In this document: positions 23,088-37,300 of the stretch, one piece after another
How the letters are laid out: each line of letters starts with the position of its first letter
Numbering within the stretch: position 1 is the first letter of the stretch
NCBI GenBank assembly: GCA_031308135.1
Contig: JAHLJT010000631.1
Coordinates: forward strand, 262,464,925 to 262,528,924
Source of the DNA: Acheta domesticus
Lineage: Eukaryota > Arthropoda > Insecta > Orthoptera > Gryllidae
Direction of reading: 5' to 3'
DNA length: 64,000 bases
Position numbers and translations under genes: made by a program
Notes under the pieces: model-generated
Seen by the model: only the letters and a program-made list of their open reading frames with translations
What the model was told of the DNA's origin: nothing
The model's database searches: none

Positions 23088-24909
23088 GTTCAGATTTGGT
23101 GAAAAATGAGTTAAAGGCAGAGATGCATACTTTGGCTGTAGCTCCATTAGATAGTGCATAAAAACAATCAAAGTCGCCATTTCCTGCCATGTAAAGAGGT
23201 AGATATTTTAAGCTCTGCGCGGAAACTACCGAAATCATCATCGATGGTTTTAAAACTTTTTTAGTAATCTCTAAAATAAAATTCCTGGGCAACAAAAATT
23301 TTACAGTGACCATGAAGATTAAACTGAAAATAACCTAAAAAGAATATGAACAAATAAAAATACTGAGCCAGAAAGCCTGAGCGCACACAGTGGTCTCAAA
23401 AGGACGCAGCTTCCTGAGTTCGCTGAAGAAGGGTACGGGGAAGAAGAGGGGAGGCCTGACGCCCGCAGCGTACGCCGCCTCTCCATGTGCGACATACAAA
23501 AAAAGACATTCCAAATACCAGGGAATCGGGGTCCTACTGAGCGAAAGATAGTCTTCTCGATGAAGATAGTGTCATTAATGCATTCTATACAATATAACGT
23601 AAAATATGCCAATTCGATTTTGGCATCGTCTCATCCACGAGATGCATACAAACCAACATAGCGTTCATTATACAGCGTTAAACGGGAAGAGACGGTTTCA
23701 AACTGTTGGTGGCTCAGCGGTTTAGAAAGAGGCAGTACGCCGCCCTGAGAGTTTATTAATAGAGCATCGAAGGACTAAATGGTCGTTCAAATGAATTATT
23801 GTAAAGAAAATATTTTGAATAAACGATATTTTAGACGCACATTTGTGGTGGAAAATTTATTTTTCCTTCCTTTTTGCTGTTGGTGTCGTAGCATACTGGC
23901 ACTATCCTACAAGCCGTCACTGCCTGTGACAGAACAACAGTATGTATGCCCTACCACGCGTAAGTTTCTTACTGTTTGGCGTCGAAGTATAAAGTGTAGC
24001 GTAATAGTAGTCTTTTAAGTGTTCTGAAGATTTTTTTTTAATTCTAGAGACTCATCTTAATAAGTAAATATAGTGTTACGTGTTTTCTCCCTCGCTTTGT
24101 TCCAGACTGTAACTAATGATAATAGCTACAAACGTATGTTTAGATTGCAATATAGGCTAAGATGGTAAATAATATTAGTTTAGCACCCCTACAAATTTCA
24201 TGTATTGACCAGTGACGAACCGATGGGCAAAGAAACTTATATTTTTATTTTATTTATATTGTATAAATAAATATAAATAAAATAAAATAAGTATAAATAA
24301 AATAAAAATGTTTCTCTGTCCATCGGTCCGTCTCTGGTCAATTTTAACGCCTGATATTAACACTACCTATTCGCCGTTCGAATGGCTCTCTCCAAAATTG
24401 ATACAATATGGTTCCACTTATCATGGTGGAAAGATGTGGGGTAAGCTGTTGTGCATCTTATCCGACTTCAGCCAATGAACTTTAGGCAACAGTTTGCGTC
24501 ACAATATTAAAGGAAATTTTACATGCAGCCAGATCCCAAAATTATCGCTTAGTTACAAGTCATTGAAGCAGTTAAATGAAGCATTTCTTTTAAATATTGC
24601 ATTTTGAACACCGTCGTCGTGTAATTTTTGGTTGTTCACCTTTGTAAATTGTCATTTTCTGCCACTTTTACTCACCCGTGCTGTGGTCAGGTGATTCGTG
24701 ACGTGGTGGTTCTGCGCGGAACGAGCAAAAGGTGGTGCGCAGGAGTAGCTCATTCGCATCATTTCAATGTTTCTATAAGTTGTGTAATAGAGGCGCTACA
24801 GCGACTTTCATTGTTTCTCTTAACCGACGCGTGTGTGGCGTCTCCTAGGGGTCGTTTTTTTTCATTGGTGCTGAAGTACAGTACCATTTGAATCGCATTG
24901 TAAATAAAC

Positions 24910-25234
24910 ATGGATACAAAAATAATACAACGTGAGCTAGTGGAGGTTTTGGAAGATGGTGAAATAGTTGGAGGAAATAGTTCGTCAGAAGAAGATTACA
25001 CGGAAGTTTGTCAGAAGAAGAGCTGAGAATGATTCCAGTTCATTACAACGCAGAGGATGATAAAGATGAAACTGCATCAGAATGCGAAAGTAATATTTCA
25101 AGTGTCTCTGTACATGGCGATTTCGTCTTCGGCGATGCGACTAGAATCTTAAAAAGAAAAGGGCCGCTGTTTGGCAGAAAGAACATGCAACTGCAAAAAG
25201 AAAAGTGGCCGCTGAAATACTGTGGCAAATCAGG
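24910..25234 (+). pseudogene. Unrecognised acidic coding segment, frameshifted or spliced
   Basis: An ATG in good context (aaacATGG) opens a frame reading MDTKIIQRELVEVLEDGEIVGG and then an acidic SSSEEDYTEV stretch, ending at TGA near 25025. A second frame overlaps from about 25008, SEEELRMIPVHYNAEDDKDETASECESN and on, to 25271. The switch falls where TCAGAAGAAGA occurs twice (24985 and 25011), so a small duplication or deletion could join them. CAG/GTGAGA near 25233 is a strong splice donor, so this may be a 5' exon whose partners I could not find. I do not recognise the family. It could be a decaying gene, a live first exon with an assembly error, or transposon-derived. Confidence 0.35.
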
Positions 25235-26103
25235 TGAGAAGCAATCTGCAAAACATGCCAAAATAGCTTAAGGTCGGAGAGTCTGTTTTAAAGACATAAT
25301 GTCAGATCAAATAGTTAACTACTGGAACGTCCAGATCAGTAGTGGCTCATACCCTAACAAACTGGAGGTTGCAGCTCCACCGAATGACGGAAATGTAATT
25401 TCCAAATTTCAGAACACTAATACTGCAATGAGTCCCCTTGACTCATGCATAACGCGACCCTTGCGTCACGCCAGCTTAGGAACCCAGCGGAGGGCGCGTT
25501 TATGCACAATTCGCTAGAGTCGCTAGATACAGAGAGTACCGCAACCACCGCCGTCTAATATCCTCCCATCTGATAGCCCCATCAAGCAGAATTCAGAAGT
25601 TCAACAGAAATGATGACAATTGGTGACGTAATGGAGATTTTTAAGAATATTAATATTGCTTTGAGATAGATGCATGGTTTTCAGCACACAGAATACGACA
25701 TAGTTCCCATTTTTCTGACAACTGGACATAAAATGGGGGGTCGGTGGAACAATGGAATGCGTTACTCTCTGTGTCTAGGGATTCTACAATTCGCTTCACG
25801 CGGTCGTGTGCGCCGGCACCCGCGTCTTTCGACCGACACAAAGAGTTCGTTTCTGGGGCCCAAGTCGAGAATCGACGTTAAGTGGCGCCCGGCGCCATAA
25901 AGCCTCCGAAAACCCCTCAGTGTCCTTTGTGGCCGGCAATGGGTTCATCGACGCAGAAACAGTCACATTAAGGAACTCGGTCCCAGCTCGCTAGATAATC
26001 CCTAATGACTATAAAACATAATGAAGGCTGTAGAAAGCTCGCAGCTGTGCGACATGTCACTTAGCTACCATACGTCTTAGAAAACACAAGAAACGACCAA
26101 TTA

Positions 26104-26161
26104 GAGATTGAGAAATGTAGGTTGCTAAGTAGTGGGGTAGCCTCAGCTCAACCAAAGAGAT
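26104..26161. repeat. 60-bp segment repeated at 27311-27370
   Basis: 'TTAGAGATTGAGAAATGTAG' and the following 40 bp, to CAAAGAGA, are nearly identical in the two places. At 27311 the segment lies between a LINE end and a microsatellite; here it continues into different sequence. Confidence 0.7.
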
Positions 26162-26952
26162 AGGGTGATAGAAAATTCGAGAAGCGAGTCGAACGAGCCA
26201 ACCAGAAGCACCGCATAATGCACGTGACAGAGCTCATGCATTTTGTGAAAGGAGTGGAGATTTGGAAGTGAGAGAGCCACGGCGCTGTGAAAGAGGACAC
26301 TTGAGAAAGAACATCGGTGACGAACAGTGGACTTGGAAAAGATCATCGCTGACCAAAAGACTTGAGAATCTTCGGTGATGAGTACATGACAAAAGATCTG
26401 GACTTAAAACTCAGAAAGACGCACTTAGCAATATCACAGTGACTAAAGTACATAACGACGGAGTGCAGATTCCAAATGATCCGGCCGCCCATCGGAATTA
26501 ATTCCGGATGATGGGCTAACTGGATCGAGACCCGAAACATTTGTGAGGGTGCGCACTCCAACCATTCGGCTGCAAAGACGCGGTCAAGGCGACGTTTGAC
26601 GACCTGTGATTCGCGCAACGAAACTAGGACTCGTCACTTCGCGAGCGGCTGTGGATGTCTCCCTGTCTGCTGCCCAACTCCCGGAGCGTTCTTGCCGTCT
26701 ACGGGGCCTCGGCAGTCCTTCTCCCGCCGGAGCCGACCACTAACGGACGTACAATCCACTCGAAGTGAGGTAGCGACATCACTGTCATCACCATTCTGTG
26801 TGTTCATGTCCACCTTAGTAATTACAGTAGTCCAATAAAAGACAGTTGAACAGCAGTAATGAGAAGATAAGTGTATGAAAAGACATTTTCTTTTTACCAT
26901 AAAAGTATCCGCCATTTCAACGAGTTCCACTTTATAAAATTCCGTCTCTGTG

Positions 26953-26956
<4 letters not shown>

Positions 26957-27014
<58 letters not shown>

Positions 27015-27369
27015 CTCTAAATCACGACTAAAGATGTTATGTGTCGGCTGAATATAAAATCTACCCCAGGTTGCAACCAGCTACCTAAGGGGTAGATCTA
27101 GGGACTGTCGGTGCCTCTACAATACTTTGCGCAAAATGTGGGCTGTTCCAAATAAAGCAATTTCTTGCACTTCCCAGTCTTTTGGATTATCTGGGAGTTT
27201 AGACAAGTTCTTACACAAATTTTGCGGAACAAATCCCAGAGCTCCGATAACTATCGGTACGACCTGTGCTTTTACGCCCCACATTCGGCTGATCTCGATT
27301 TCCAATCTCTTTAGAGATTGAGAAATGTAGGTTGCAAAGTAGTGGGGTAGCTTCAGCTCATCCAAAGAG

Positions 27370-27424
<55 letters not shown>

Positions 27425-27434
27425 TATTATTATT
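26957..27434 (-). mobile_element. LINE 3' end with (AAT)n tail, second tail upstream
   Basis: On the - strand 27310-27117 encodes RLEIEISRMWGVKAQVVPIV and QNLCKNLSKLP, homologous to the endonuclease-domain LINE at 18690-19225. The 3' UTR then leads into an (AAT)n tail at 27013-26957. A second (AAT)n run at 27371-27434 lies on the 5' side, separated by the 60-bp repeated segment, suggesting nested insertions. Confidence 0.65.
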
Positions 27435-27934
27435 AGTTGATAAATATAAAGCAATCCTTCGACCCAGGGCGCTCACCCCTGAGATGCTCAACGCCGGTGC
27501 CCAGATGACAAGTAAGGCATGCGCGTGGCGCCCTCTCAACAAACTCAGCGCGTGCGCCCTGCTATCTGAAAGTGGCCGACGCACCTTATGGGTGACGGTA
27601 ATCCTCCTTTGCTAGTGGTGACTCCCAGGTTCCACTACATAATTTGACGCCAAGTGTTCCCTCACAATATATAATAAAACTTAAGCAGTACATGTTAATT
27701 AATTAACACCAAGTTTAGCAAAAGTCTATATTTAAATATTACTAACGTAATTGTATGTTTAATGTCCGTGTCAGGTATGTTCACCGCCCATGGACGTTGT
27801 TCCGGCTTTGATTTCCAGTAGACACTCGAGTTTTGTATTAGTTCTGAATTGAGACAACTGACAGTATTAGAAATAACTCAAAACAAAAAGAACTTAGTTT
27901 TTGAAAATACGGTTACAATAGCGCACTCCAGCAC

Positions 27935-28047
27935 TATCAACAAGATTTTTTAAATTCTGGACCTCAAAAAAATGTGCGCAGATATCTTTCCCCATACGTT
28001 ATATACAGTTTTTACTGTTTTTTGACCAAATAAATAAATAAAGCACC
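27935..28047 (+). repeat. Interspersed repeat, copy 2 (3' part)
   Basis: 'AAAATGTGCGCAG', 'TTTCCCCATACG' and 'TATACAGTTTTTACTG' followed by an AAATAAATAAATAAA tail match copy 1 at 3127. Confidence 0.65.
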
Positions 28048-28559
28048 ATCGTTCGGAGTTGTACACTGGTTCATTTCATGAACTTGATTGTCATTGCTGT
28101 TATTAGTGGTGATAACGAAATAAAATTATTTTATTAGAAGATTTCATTGCCTTGGTATATACTGCAAATGAAAGATCTTCCACGCACGCACATACACATG
28201 ATCGCGCACGTACGCGCACTCGTTTTCACAACGACGCTTCGCCACTGCTACCGGCAAGATCATTGCACTCACCGTGAAATACAGAAAGGGACTTCCTCCC
28301 AGAACGGCCAACTTTATACCAAGTACTCATCAAATATACATTTTGAATCAACAAATCAAGTGAAAACCAATTCTCCAGACTCAAATAATTCAATACTGTC
28401 AAGACTTGACTGAACTTGTGTACTTTCAATAACATGCTAAATTCAAAAAAAATAAGTTGCATCTGGAGTCAGACGAGACAGACAAATGGTATTCCCTGCG
28501 AGAAGCTGCACCGCAACCTGTAACCAGACCTCGCTCCCTCCTGCTATGTGGACTGCACT

Positions 28560-29035
28560 GTGAGCTGGCTTGACGCGACCCTTGCTCACACAAGTGAAAT
28601 TCGGATCGCAGCTCGACGGAAATCCTCAAAATTATATATTGGTAATTAATTGCAAGTTGGAATTAACTGCCATGTATTTTCCTTGGAGAAAACGGGTGTG
28701 AGCTGCCTTGACGCGTCAACCAAGCATACACAAGTTAAAATTGGATCGTAGCTCGTCGGAACCCCTCAAATGATAAACTGATATTAATTGCTAAATAATT
28801 GCCACAATTTGGAATTATTTGCCACGTGCTTCCGAGGCGAAAACGGGTGTAAATTGACTTGAGGCGTCCAGCCAGTAAACATGTAAGTTAAATTCAGATC
28901 GGAACTCGACGAAAAACTTTACATGATTTATAACAAATTAATTGTCACAATTTCGAATTAATTGCCACGTGTTTTCGAGGCGAAAACGGATGTCAGCGGT
29001 CTTGACGCGACACCAGCACACAAAAGTTACATTCA
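28560..29035 (+). repeat. Diverged tandem repeat, 140-150 bp unit, 3+ copies
   Basis: Units begin near 28560, 28698, 28849 and 28992. Each has a 'TTGACGCG' start, 'ACAAGTTA' and 'GATCG-AGCTCG-CG' blocks, and in the later units 'TTGCCACGTG' and 'GAGGCGAAAACGG'. Spacing of 138, 151 and 143 bp shows a satellite-like array that has drifted. Confidence 0.8.
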
Positions 29036-29582
29036 CGCCCGTTAAGCTGCAAAGTCATTTCCACGCAACACGTCTTATATGTAACCAGAATTCGTGATAT
29101 TTTTGTGCTTTTCAAATTGATTTTCAAATTGATTTTTTTGCCCAAACCGTTTTTCCAAAAATTGGTGGCTTTGCTGGTTTAATGTTAAGTCAGCATATTG
29201 GTAAAATCAATTCAGCAAAATACATTTTCTTTATGTACAAAATAATTGTGTAATATTTGTGCTATTCAAATATGCAAAGATTAATTTTTTTCTCTTAGTT
29301 TTCCTAAATAAACTTTTTAAAAAAACTTCCCAAAGACCCAAATAGGCACATTACCTGTGTAAGAAAACGACATGTAGAAAAAAAACTACCTCGCAAAATT
29401 AGTTTTTCTCAACACAATAATGGCCACAAATTCAATGGATATAAATTCAATAGTATTGTTTTGCATTTTTTCACTTATAATATTACTCATGACTCATTTA
29501 ACTTTAAATTTACACTTTAAATTAGCACACTTTAAATTTACTCATAATTCCTAATAAAAATAAACTATTCTACAATATATAT

Positions 29583-30247
29583 CATCCACAAATTACATAA
29601 CGCTATAGAGGGCGAGAAGGGGTTGAGACAGCGTAACGCTGCATTACATAGCAGTAGGGTGGGTATTAGTTATGGTTAGGTAACATTGATATTTATTCTT
29701 TTAGATTTTTCAACATTTGCTGAAATAATTATTTTAATAAAACATTAAAATATTAACTAATTTGTTTGTTTTAATCAAGTAAATAAATTGAAATTATTAC
29801 ATGTACATTTTTACAATAAATGGAAATATTTCTGAATCAATTTTATATTGAATCTGTTAGATTATGAAGAAAATATTCAAAACCGATATGCAGTATATTT
29901 TAGAATCCATTTTAATTGGTGCAATAGACTAGCTCATGTGTCATCCACAATGACGTGAGCTTGTGATAAACATTTTTCTTACCTCTGCATACTTTTTCCA
30001 CTCGCAACTTGACCCCAATTGTATAGCTAGGGGCAGTCAAAATCGCAAAATCGCTTTAATTATGATAAATTTTAATATTCAACACAAAACACAAATAAAT
30101 TTAATATCAATTATTTTTACTCTGCTTTATTTACACTTCTTGCATTTACAAGGGAGGGAATTTTCACAAGGTAATTACATAATTATTTAGGTATGGGGGG
30201 AGGGTATTCAATATACTCCAAATTTACGTTACATAATTTATGAACAA
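29583..30247. mobile_element. Possible DNA element with ACATAACG-type ends
   Basis: CATCCACAAATTACATAACG at the left and the inverse of GTTCATAAATTATGTAACG at the right resemble each other. The AT-rich interior has no clear frame. The target site is not clear. Confidence 0.35.
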
Positions 30248-31428
30248 CCCCATAGAGCAAAATCAAGCTAATAGGTCTGATTTTTGCAGAATTCTCTGAA
30301 TTTTAGAAAAATTAATAAGTTTAAAAGTTTGTGGCCTACAATATTGAAGCTAAAGATTTTTTCTAAATGAAATATATTCTTCAATATTAGTCATTTCAAT
30401 AATGTTATGCATAATTTTTTCAAAATATGAGTAGTGATGCCTATGGTTCTGCCACTCCCTAAGCAGATCCTTGGGTAGGTATCAAATTAGATCAGGTCAG
30501 ACTGGATTACACAAATGTCAATCTTTCACTGATAAACACTCTACAACAGCTTAGACACCCTAATGGCAGTGGTGGTGAGGGTCTGCAAAATTGTGATAAG
30601 CAATACAGCTGTCTGAATTTAGTCAGAATAAGGAGCAATAAAGTTTGCAACATCCTACAATCCAGCAATAACATAAGTTTGATTTACAATACAAATTTTA
30701 TTTTCATAGTTTATTATAAAATCCATTATACAAAAATAATATTAATGAGAAACTCTGAAGTTCAAATTTTACTCCTAGATGATTTTTTCAACACCAATAA
30801 AATCCGAAAATAAATCACCAATTAACAAATATAGTATTTGTACTATACTTCGCTTTCAAATCAAATCACTTCATTTAATTCTTGTCCTCTCCCAATACTC
30901 ATCCCTTTAAAAGGAGGACACTTACTTCTTCCTCTAAGTAGGCACTAAAAAATGTTAACAATTTGATTTCTAAATAAACTGTAAATATTTCATAAATCCA
31001 ATTACTGAATATGTGCACTGAATTATATTGTCATGTGAACAAAACATCTCAAAAATAAACACTTTGTCACAAATTAATTCATATTTGTTATGTTTGGGTG
31101 TAAATAATCATATTTGACAGTTCACATTTCAAGCAGAAATACAATTTGATGCCAACTGTTGATAAGAAATGAGCTACATATATAAGCATGAAATACGTAC
31201 ATGAAAGAATTATCATTGCCAATAGCCTGTTCTTGACATCATTTAGAATTTAGAGAGATACTACCTCACCTTCATAAAACCCAATAATCTAAATTTTGCC
31301 TAAAAATTCATATACCATTATTTACACCCAAATGCCTCATTGAACAAACTGAAGTAAAACAAAAATTATGTTTCAAAACTTATAATTCTGGATCAAGTAT
31401 TTATTATTCATTTTTAATGAACATAATA

Positions 31429-32254
31429 CAGTAAAATCTGTCAAGACCGGAATCAATCGGGACACAAAAAAATTCCGGTTTAAGGAGGTTTCCATTTTAT
31501 CCAAGGTTGTCCATTTTATGACGCTTGTGATATTGACATTTCTGCCCTAAAAGTAGTAATTTACATTACTATTATAATTATAAAAATCCATTAACATAAA
31601 ATATTTGTCGAAGAAACCACCAATAAATAATTTTGAACACTCTTCTTTGACAGCTTCTGAGTTGAATACACACCTTACGGGCTGTATTCGGACTGCTTGC
31701 TGACTCTTTCAACACACAAGGCCTCACAATCCAGTACATTCTGATACTTTCGCATGGCCTTCAGCAATGCGTATCAGGTCGAGGGGTTATGATTTTCAAC
31801 ACGGGGCAGAGAGATGTGTGAATAGATGGCATGCCCGTACACCCTCTCACGCTCAGAGAGTCAGGAGAGAGGGAATTCCCCTACAGCCTACACCTAGAGA
31901 AACAAGTGTCCCCAAAATCGAATTCTACGCTGACAGCAGAAGCTCCTCTCTTCCAATGTCCGGCTATCAAGACTAAATAGTGTGTCACAGGGATAGAGAA
32001 TTCAAAAGAAACTTGAAGATGCATTCATTTCATTAAAAACATCTCGCGTCTCTCTGCCAATTGCATTAAATTAACACAAATTCCATTTTATAAAGATTTT
32101 TCCCCTGCTGGACACAAAAAACCATTCCGTTTCCGCATTGGAGAGGTTGCGTTTTATGCTGTGTGAAATGCCATTTAGCTTCTTAGCCGGAGAAATTTTC
32201 CGGCTAAGACAGGTTTCCGGCGTGTACAGATTTTGGTTTAGACAGATTTTACTG
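31429..32254. mobile_element. Tigger-like non-autonomous DNA transposon
   Basis: CAGTAAAATCTGTC and GACAGATTTTACTG are perfect 14-bp inverted ends with TA on each side. Subterminal 'AATTCCGGTTTAAGGAGGTTT' like sequence is a hallmark of pogo/Tigger ends. 826 bp, no transposase frame. Confidence 0.8.
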
Positions 32255-34327
32255 TATTAAAGTTTATTTATTAAATATTTGACTGACAACAAAGTAGGCA
32301 TTTATCTAGAAGATAGAAGTTAAATATAATTTTACTATTTATACTTCTTTTTAATTATTCAAGTAATTAATTGTCAAGGCATTCTAGAAACATTCATGAT
32401 TCTGTCATTTTTTATTAACTTATTTATTTATTAAATCAGAATGTACAAACATTCATAAAGTCAGTAAAATACGTCAAAAATAAAAATACCAAACAAATGC
32501 AAAAATTATAACCACCAAATATATTTACATCATGCCATTTTCAACTTTTGTAACAGACTTAATGACATACTATTATACCAATAGAGAACGCTTGAATTAT
32601 TCTTTAGACACTGTATCATGACTCATTTTACACCAGTATTTATCCCAGAAACATGCTGGTTTTAAATGCATAACACTAGACACACTTTTCTCTTTACCTT
32701 CCATAAAATTTATGTCTTGCTTTTAATGGCTGACAAAATAATTTCCGATTATCAAAACTTGCCTTACCCACTAATCAAGCAGAATTAGAGTATCAATCAA
32801 TCAATAGAAAAAAATAATTTGTTCATTTAAGAAACAATGCCTCACAGTGGGTTATAATGAAGCTTAATTTTAAACTTTAGTTTAAACAAAGTGAATATAT
32901 TTATATCCCAATGGGCTTTTTAAAAAAAAAGTACATTACAAATACCAACAACAATTTATTTTCCCTTTTAATGGGAAGAAAACTTGGTGTTAGAAATAAA
33001 TCACATTTCATTCTTTTGATGAAGCCATCTTGAGTTGTCATGCTTCTCCTCACTTTTCATTTTCAAAAAGAAATTTGAAGTTCAGTGACAAGATTCTGCA
33101 TTTACAGAACATATGATTAATTTGAAAGTAATATGAAAGATGTGCAATATAGGTTAAATATGATTCAAGTCTTATTTTAAAATACAAATATTGTTTACTT
33201 GAAATGAAATACATTATTCAGAAGAAACCTATTTTCAAACAATTTTTACCTGACTCAGCAAATGCAAGGAAGGCAAATGCATTTGATGTGGGTTTGGATT
33301 ATATTGAATGATTCACATTATATGTATTGTTGGCATAAATCACATATTTGTTAATTAATAATTCCTATTGAGACTTCAAAATACTTGACCATTTATGATT
33401 GGGAAAAGTCAGAATTATTCAATGTTGCCATGAAGTATCTTAGGCTAGGTGTTATGTCTAATTTCAAACATAATTTCCATTTTGAATAATTATGAACATG
33501 CTGTATTTTGCCTATATTTTAGTACAACATTTTAGGAAACTGTTCCAAAAATTTCGTCAAACGTGTATCATAAATTGAATATTGTGAATTGACTCATTCC
33601 CTTCACTATCAAGCAATATAATGGTGACTGTTTCATTTCAAGTCAAAATTAGAATCATTGATAAAATTAATTTGTACTATTGCTTTCTGAGAGTACTTCA
33701 AAATTCTTTGTTTGTATGTTTTCAATTCACATCCAGACATTTTATTGTGAACTAGTAGACACTTGCACCACAATTCATGTGAGACCATACAGATTTTGGA
33801 ACACCAAGAATTAATGGCACATTAATTAATGGCATTTGTCTTATTTAAGTAAATTGTCTACCTGGGTCTAATCAATCCATTCTCCATAAATGTACCAAAG
33901 CAAAACATCAACAAAAATATTGTATAAGTGTTAAAAAAATAAAGTGTGAATTTCAAAACAAACTTCAGGATAAATAAAAGACTGTCTGGTCATTAAGAGA
34001 ACTCTGCATTCTATGTAAAATTCAGTGAGTGTAATGTGTCTCTTAGTACCATTCCCATATATCAATAGGAAGGTTATAGAGTGAAGGACAACTGCAACAT
34101 CATTTTTAATATTAATCAATAAAATTCAGTACAGTTGCATTTAAGTGCAAAATATTGCATTTATAAAGGTAAAAAAAAAACACAAGTTTTACCTCACAGC
34201 CTGCATTTCAGACATGTTTCTCTGGTGGTCTCCAGTACTTAAAAATGACCCCCTCCCAAATCACCGATTTAATCGCATGAAATTTCTTATTCTGTAACAA
34301 ATATTTTAAATCGTGTAGATCTCCATT
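32255..34327. other. CDK5RAP3: AT-rich stretch downstream of CDK5RAP3
   Basis: No gene or repeat family is recognised. The part next to 34328 must hold the CDK5RAP3 3' UTR; the inverse of TTTATT near 33743 gives a candidate AATAAA about 590 nt after the stop. Confidence 0.4.
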
Positions 34328-37300
34328 TCACATCATATTAACACCACCCATGATGTTTACAGGACGATTTTTGTATCGCTTTGAAATATCTTGCTCAATC
34401 TGCCAAAAGAATGATTGTAAATTAATGCAACTTACAAATAAATTTAACTTTTTTTAGTAGTCTACTATACAGTTTACAACATCAGCATCAGCAAAGATTT
34501 GTTACTTTAGAAAATAACACCTACTATCTTAAATTCAAAGTTATCAACACAACAAACTTAATTGTACTGAAGTACAAAGCATATTTATACCTAAAATTTT
34601 AAGTTCAAGGAGCACTACAGAAGTGCATTTTTGTAATGAACATGCACAGGATTGCTGCTGCTGCTGCTGCTGCTGCACAATTGCTACAATAGGCATGAAT
34701 GCTATGCTATGATATGATCTTGAACAAGGAAGTAATATAAAAATCAGTCTCTTTTGTGGATGGAATAAGCCAGACGATTTATTTATTTATTTTTTTTAAA
34801 TAAATGAATAATTGTTACAGACAATTTGAAAGTTTTGTGAGAGGCCAGCTTGCAATCATTAAATAATTTTTGTGAGAAAGAGAAAACTATATTCATAATA
34901 ATGAACTTTTGACAGCAAGAGATCATGCGATGAACCACAGTAATGTGTATGTAGATGGAAAAATTTAGAGATGTAACAGATCTTCCAGTCTCAATAAATT
35001 TCTTTAAGAATAATAAACACATTATTTTTTAAGGCCACCTTGTATTATCATGTGTTACAAAAATATATGTGACACATTGTGAGACTCTTTCTGTTTCACA
35101 TAACCATTTTAAAATTTATATTTCATTACATTTAAATAATTTTGACCATTTCATTACATATTTAAAATTTATTAACTTCAAACAAAGTCACAGAAAATAT
35201 AAAAACTGCATGTGAATCGGTAGCATTACGTTCAGACCCACAAGGCCCACAAAGCAGGTGAGCCGAGGTACAAGCTGGCTTATTTTTAGACTGAAGGTTT
35301 AGATAAAAGTTTTGTGGGTGGACCTGCACCCATTTCATTATACTGCTGATGTGAATGAATATTCCACTCACCTCTTTCTGCAGTTCTTTAGTTTTTTTAA
35401 TTATCAGTTGGACTTTTGGTTGCAAAGCCTTAGCCTCCTCTTGCAATTCTACCTTTCGTTTTCTCGCAGCATCTTGTGAATCTTTATAGCGTTGCATTAC
35501 AGACTCTTTCTGTTTCACATTGTGAGCCATATGCTCCACAAATCTGATAACCCACAAAGGAATCAGAAGTTATCATTAGCAAAAACATCAAGTAGTTATT
35601 TACATATCCTTAGAAAGAAAAAAGATTTTAAAAATAAATAAAATTCAGACTACTCCCCTCCCCCTTTTTTTGCACTAATTATGATAAAGGATTATGAAAT
35701 ATATACAATTCAACAGAAACAAATGAAGGTATTAAAAAGAAGAACAATATTACTATTAACTTAACTACGATTTTAGATCTGCATTCACAGATCAGATTTT
35801 AGATCCCAGCAGCTGAGAATTAAACATTAATCTGCCAATTAGCATTCACAATAATTACAGCTATGAACTTGATAATTTTGCATCATTTATCTAATTTTCA
35901 GGGACACTGCTACTTTGGTATTAACATATTTCAAGATGTTTTGAGACTTTAAGTAGGTATTTGTTATGGTATTTTTTTGTCATTTTGGGATAGTAAAACA
36001 CTTTTGATTGATGTAGGTCATTGTTTAGAAGTTTGTTTGTTTGTTTTTTCCTCCCCTCTGTTTCATTTGTTTTCTTAACTTTTGGATATTTTCTTGCTAC
36101 TTGCATGCCCAGCCTTAAATATAAATGCTTCACAATCACTGCACTAATAGAGATAAGTTTCAATGGGAGTTATCAATGGTGAAGGGAGTGGAAAAGGAGG
36201 TTCATAAATTCTAAAAACAAATCATTTGTGATTTCAGAGTATAAAAGTCAAGTTGACTGAAATAAGGGTCATAAGCTTAACTCATGTCATGTAAAATGTT
36301 GGCATGTACGTGTAAATGTTTTATTCATAGTAACTAGTAATCGGCAGAACCCAGACTCCAAAGTAATAATATTTTAAAGCTAAAATAGAAAATCTATATC
36401 TGATGATAGCTTATATGTATGACATATTTATTTCATAAATATTCTGTACAATTTCCTTCTTAAAAATGTCTTTCTTCATAAAAATTATGTCACTGTGATA
36501 AGTTTTTTCCTTTTTGTAGTGTTCCATCATGTGCAATGTTTTATTGGTTCTATGTTCCTCTCTCCATCCCCTAAATATTATTAAATTCAACAAACACACT
36601 ATTTAATACAAGATATGGAAGCAATTTTACTTACTGTGCAGAATGTTTTATATTATGCAAGTATTGTGCACTGGTGCTGGTCAAGTTGGCCAGAGTCACC
36701 TGAACAACATCTAACATCGTAAGAATACTTTCAGGAGTCTGCACCTGCAGAATAGTATCAGCACTTTGCATTTGACTCATAGATATCATATCATTTGCTT
36801 CTTTCATATCAAAGAGACGCATTTTCAAGAATGCTTGAAGCTGAAAATCAAATTAACAAAAAATTAATTTATCAGCAATATATATGAGAACAAACTAAAG
36901 TATTTACATTTATATTAAATATCAAGTTGTAGGACCACAAAATGAAGAATAAAATCATTTCACCATAACAAAATAAATATTCTTTCAAGAGCGAAAAAAT
37001 GCATCCACTCCAGATAATACCATAAAAAAATTACGACAAAGAAGTACGAGGACAAGACAATGTTGCTTCCACAAAATTCATTTTACTAATTAGGGAATGG
37101 ATTTTCATTAAATACATTTTTTATATTTGCAAGATACCTACATTATTTCTAGGACTTTCATGACATTTGGAACGAATTAAAACTTTTTATTTGACAAATT
37201 TTCACATTTGTGGACATAATTACATATTACTACATATTTTGCCAATTAATGCATATTCCTCACACATTTCATTACTCTATAGCATTTTTAGGTGTTGTAA

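Noticed and set aside
28560..29035. CRISPR-like array
   Set aside because: Units are long, diverged and contiguous without unique spacers; the genome is eukaryotic.
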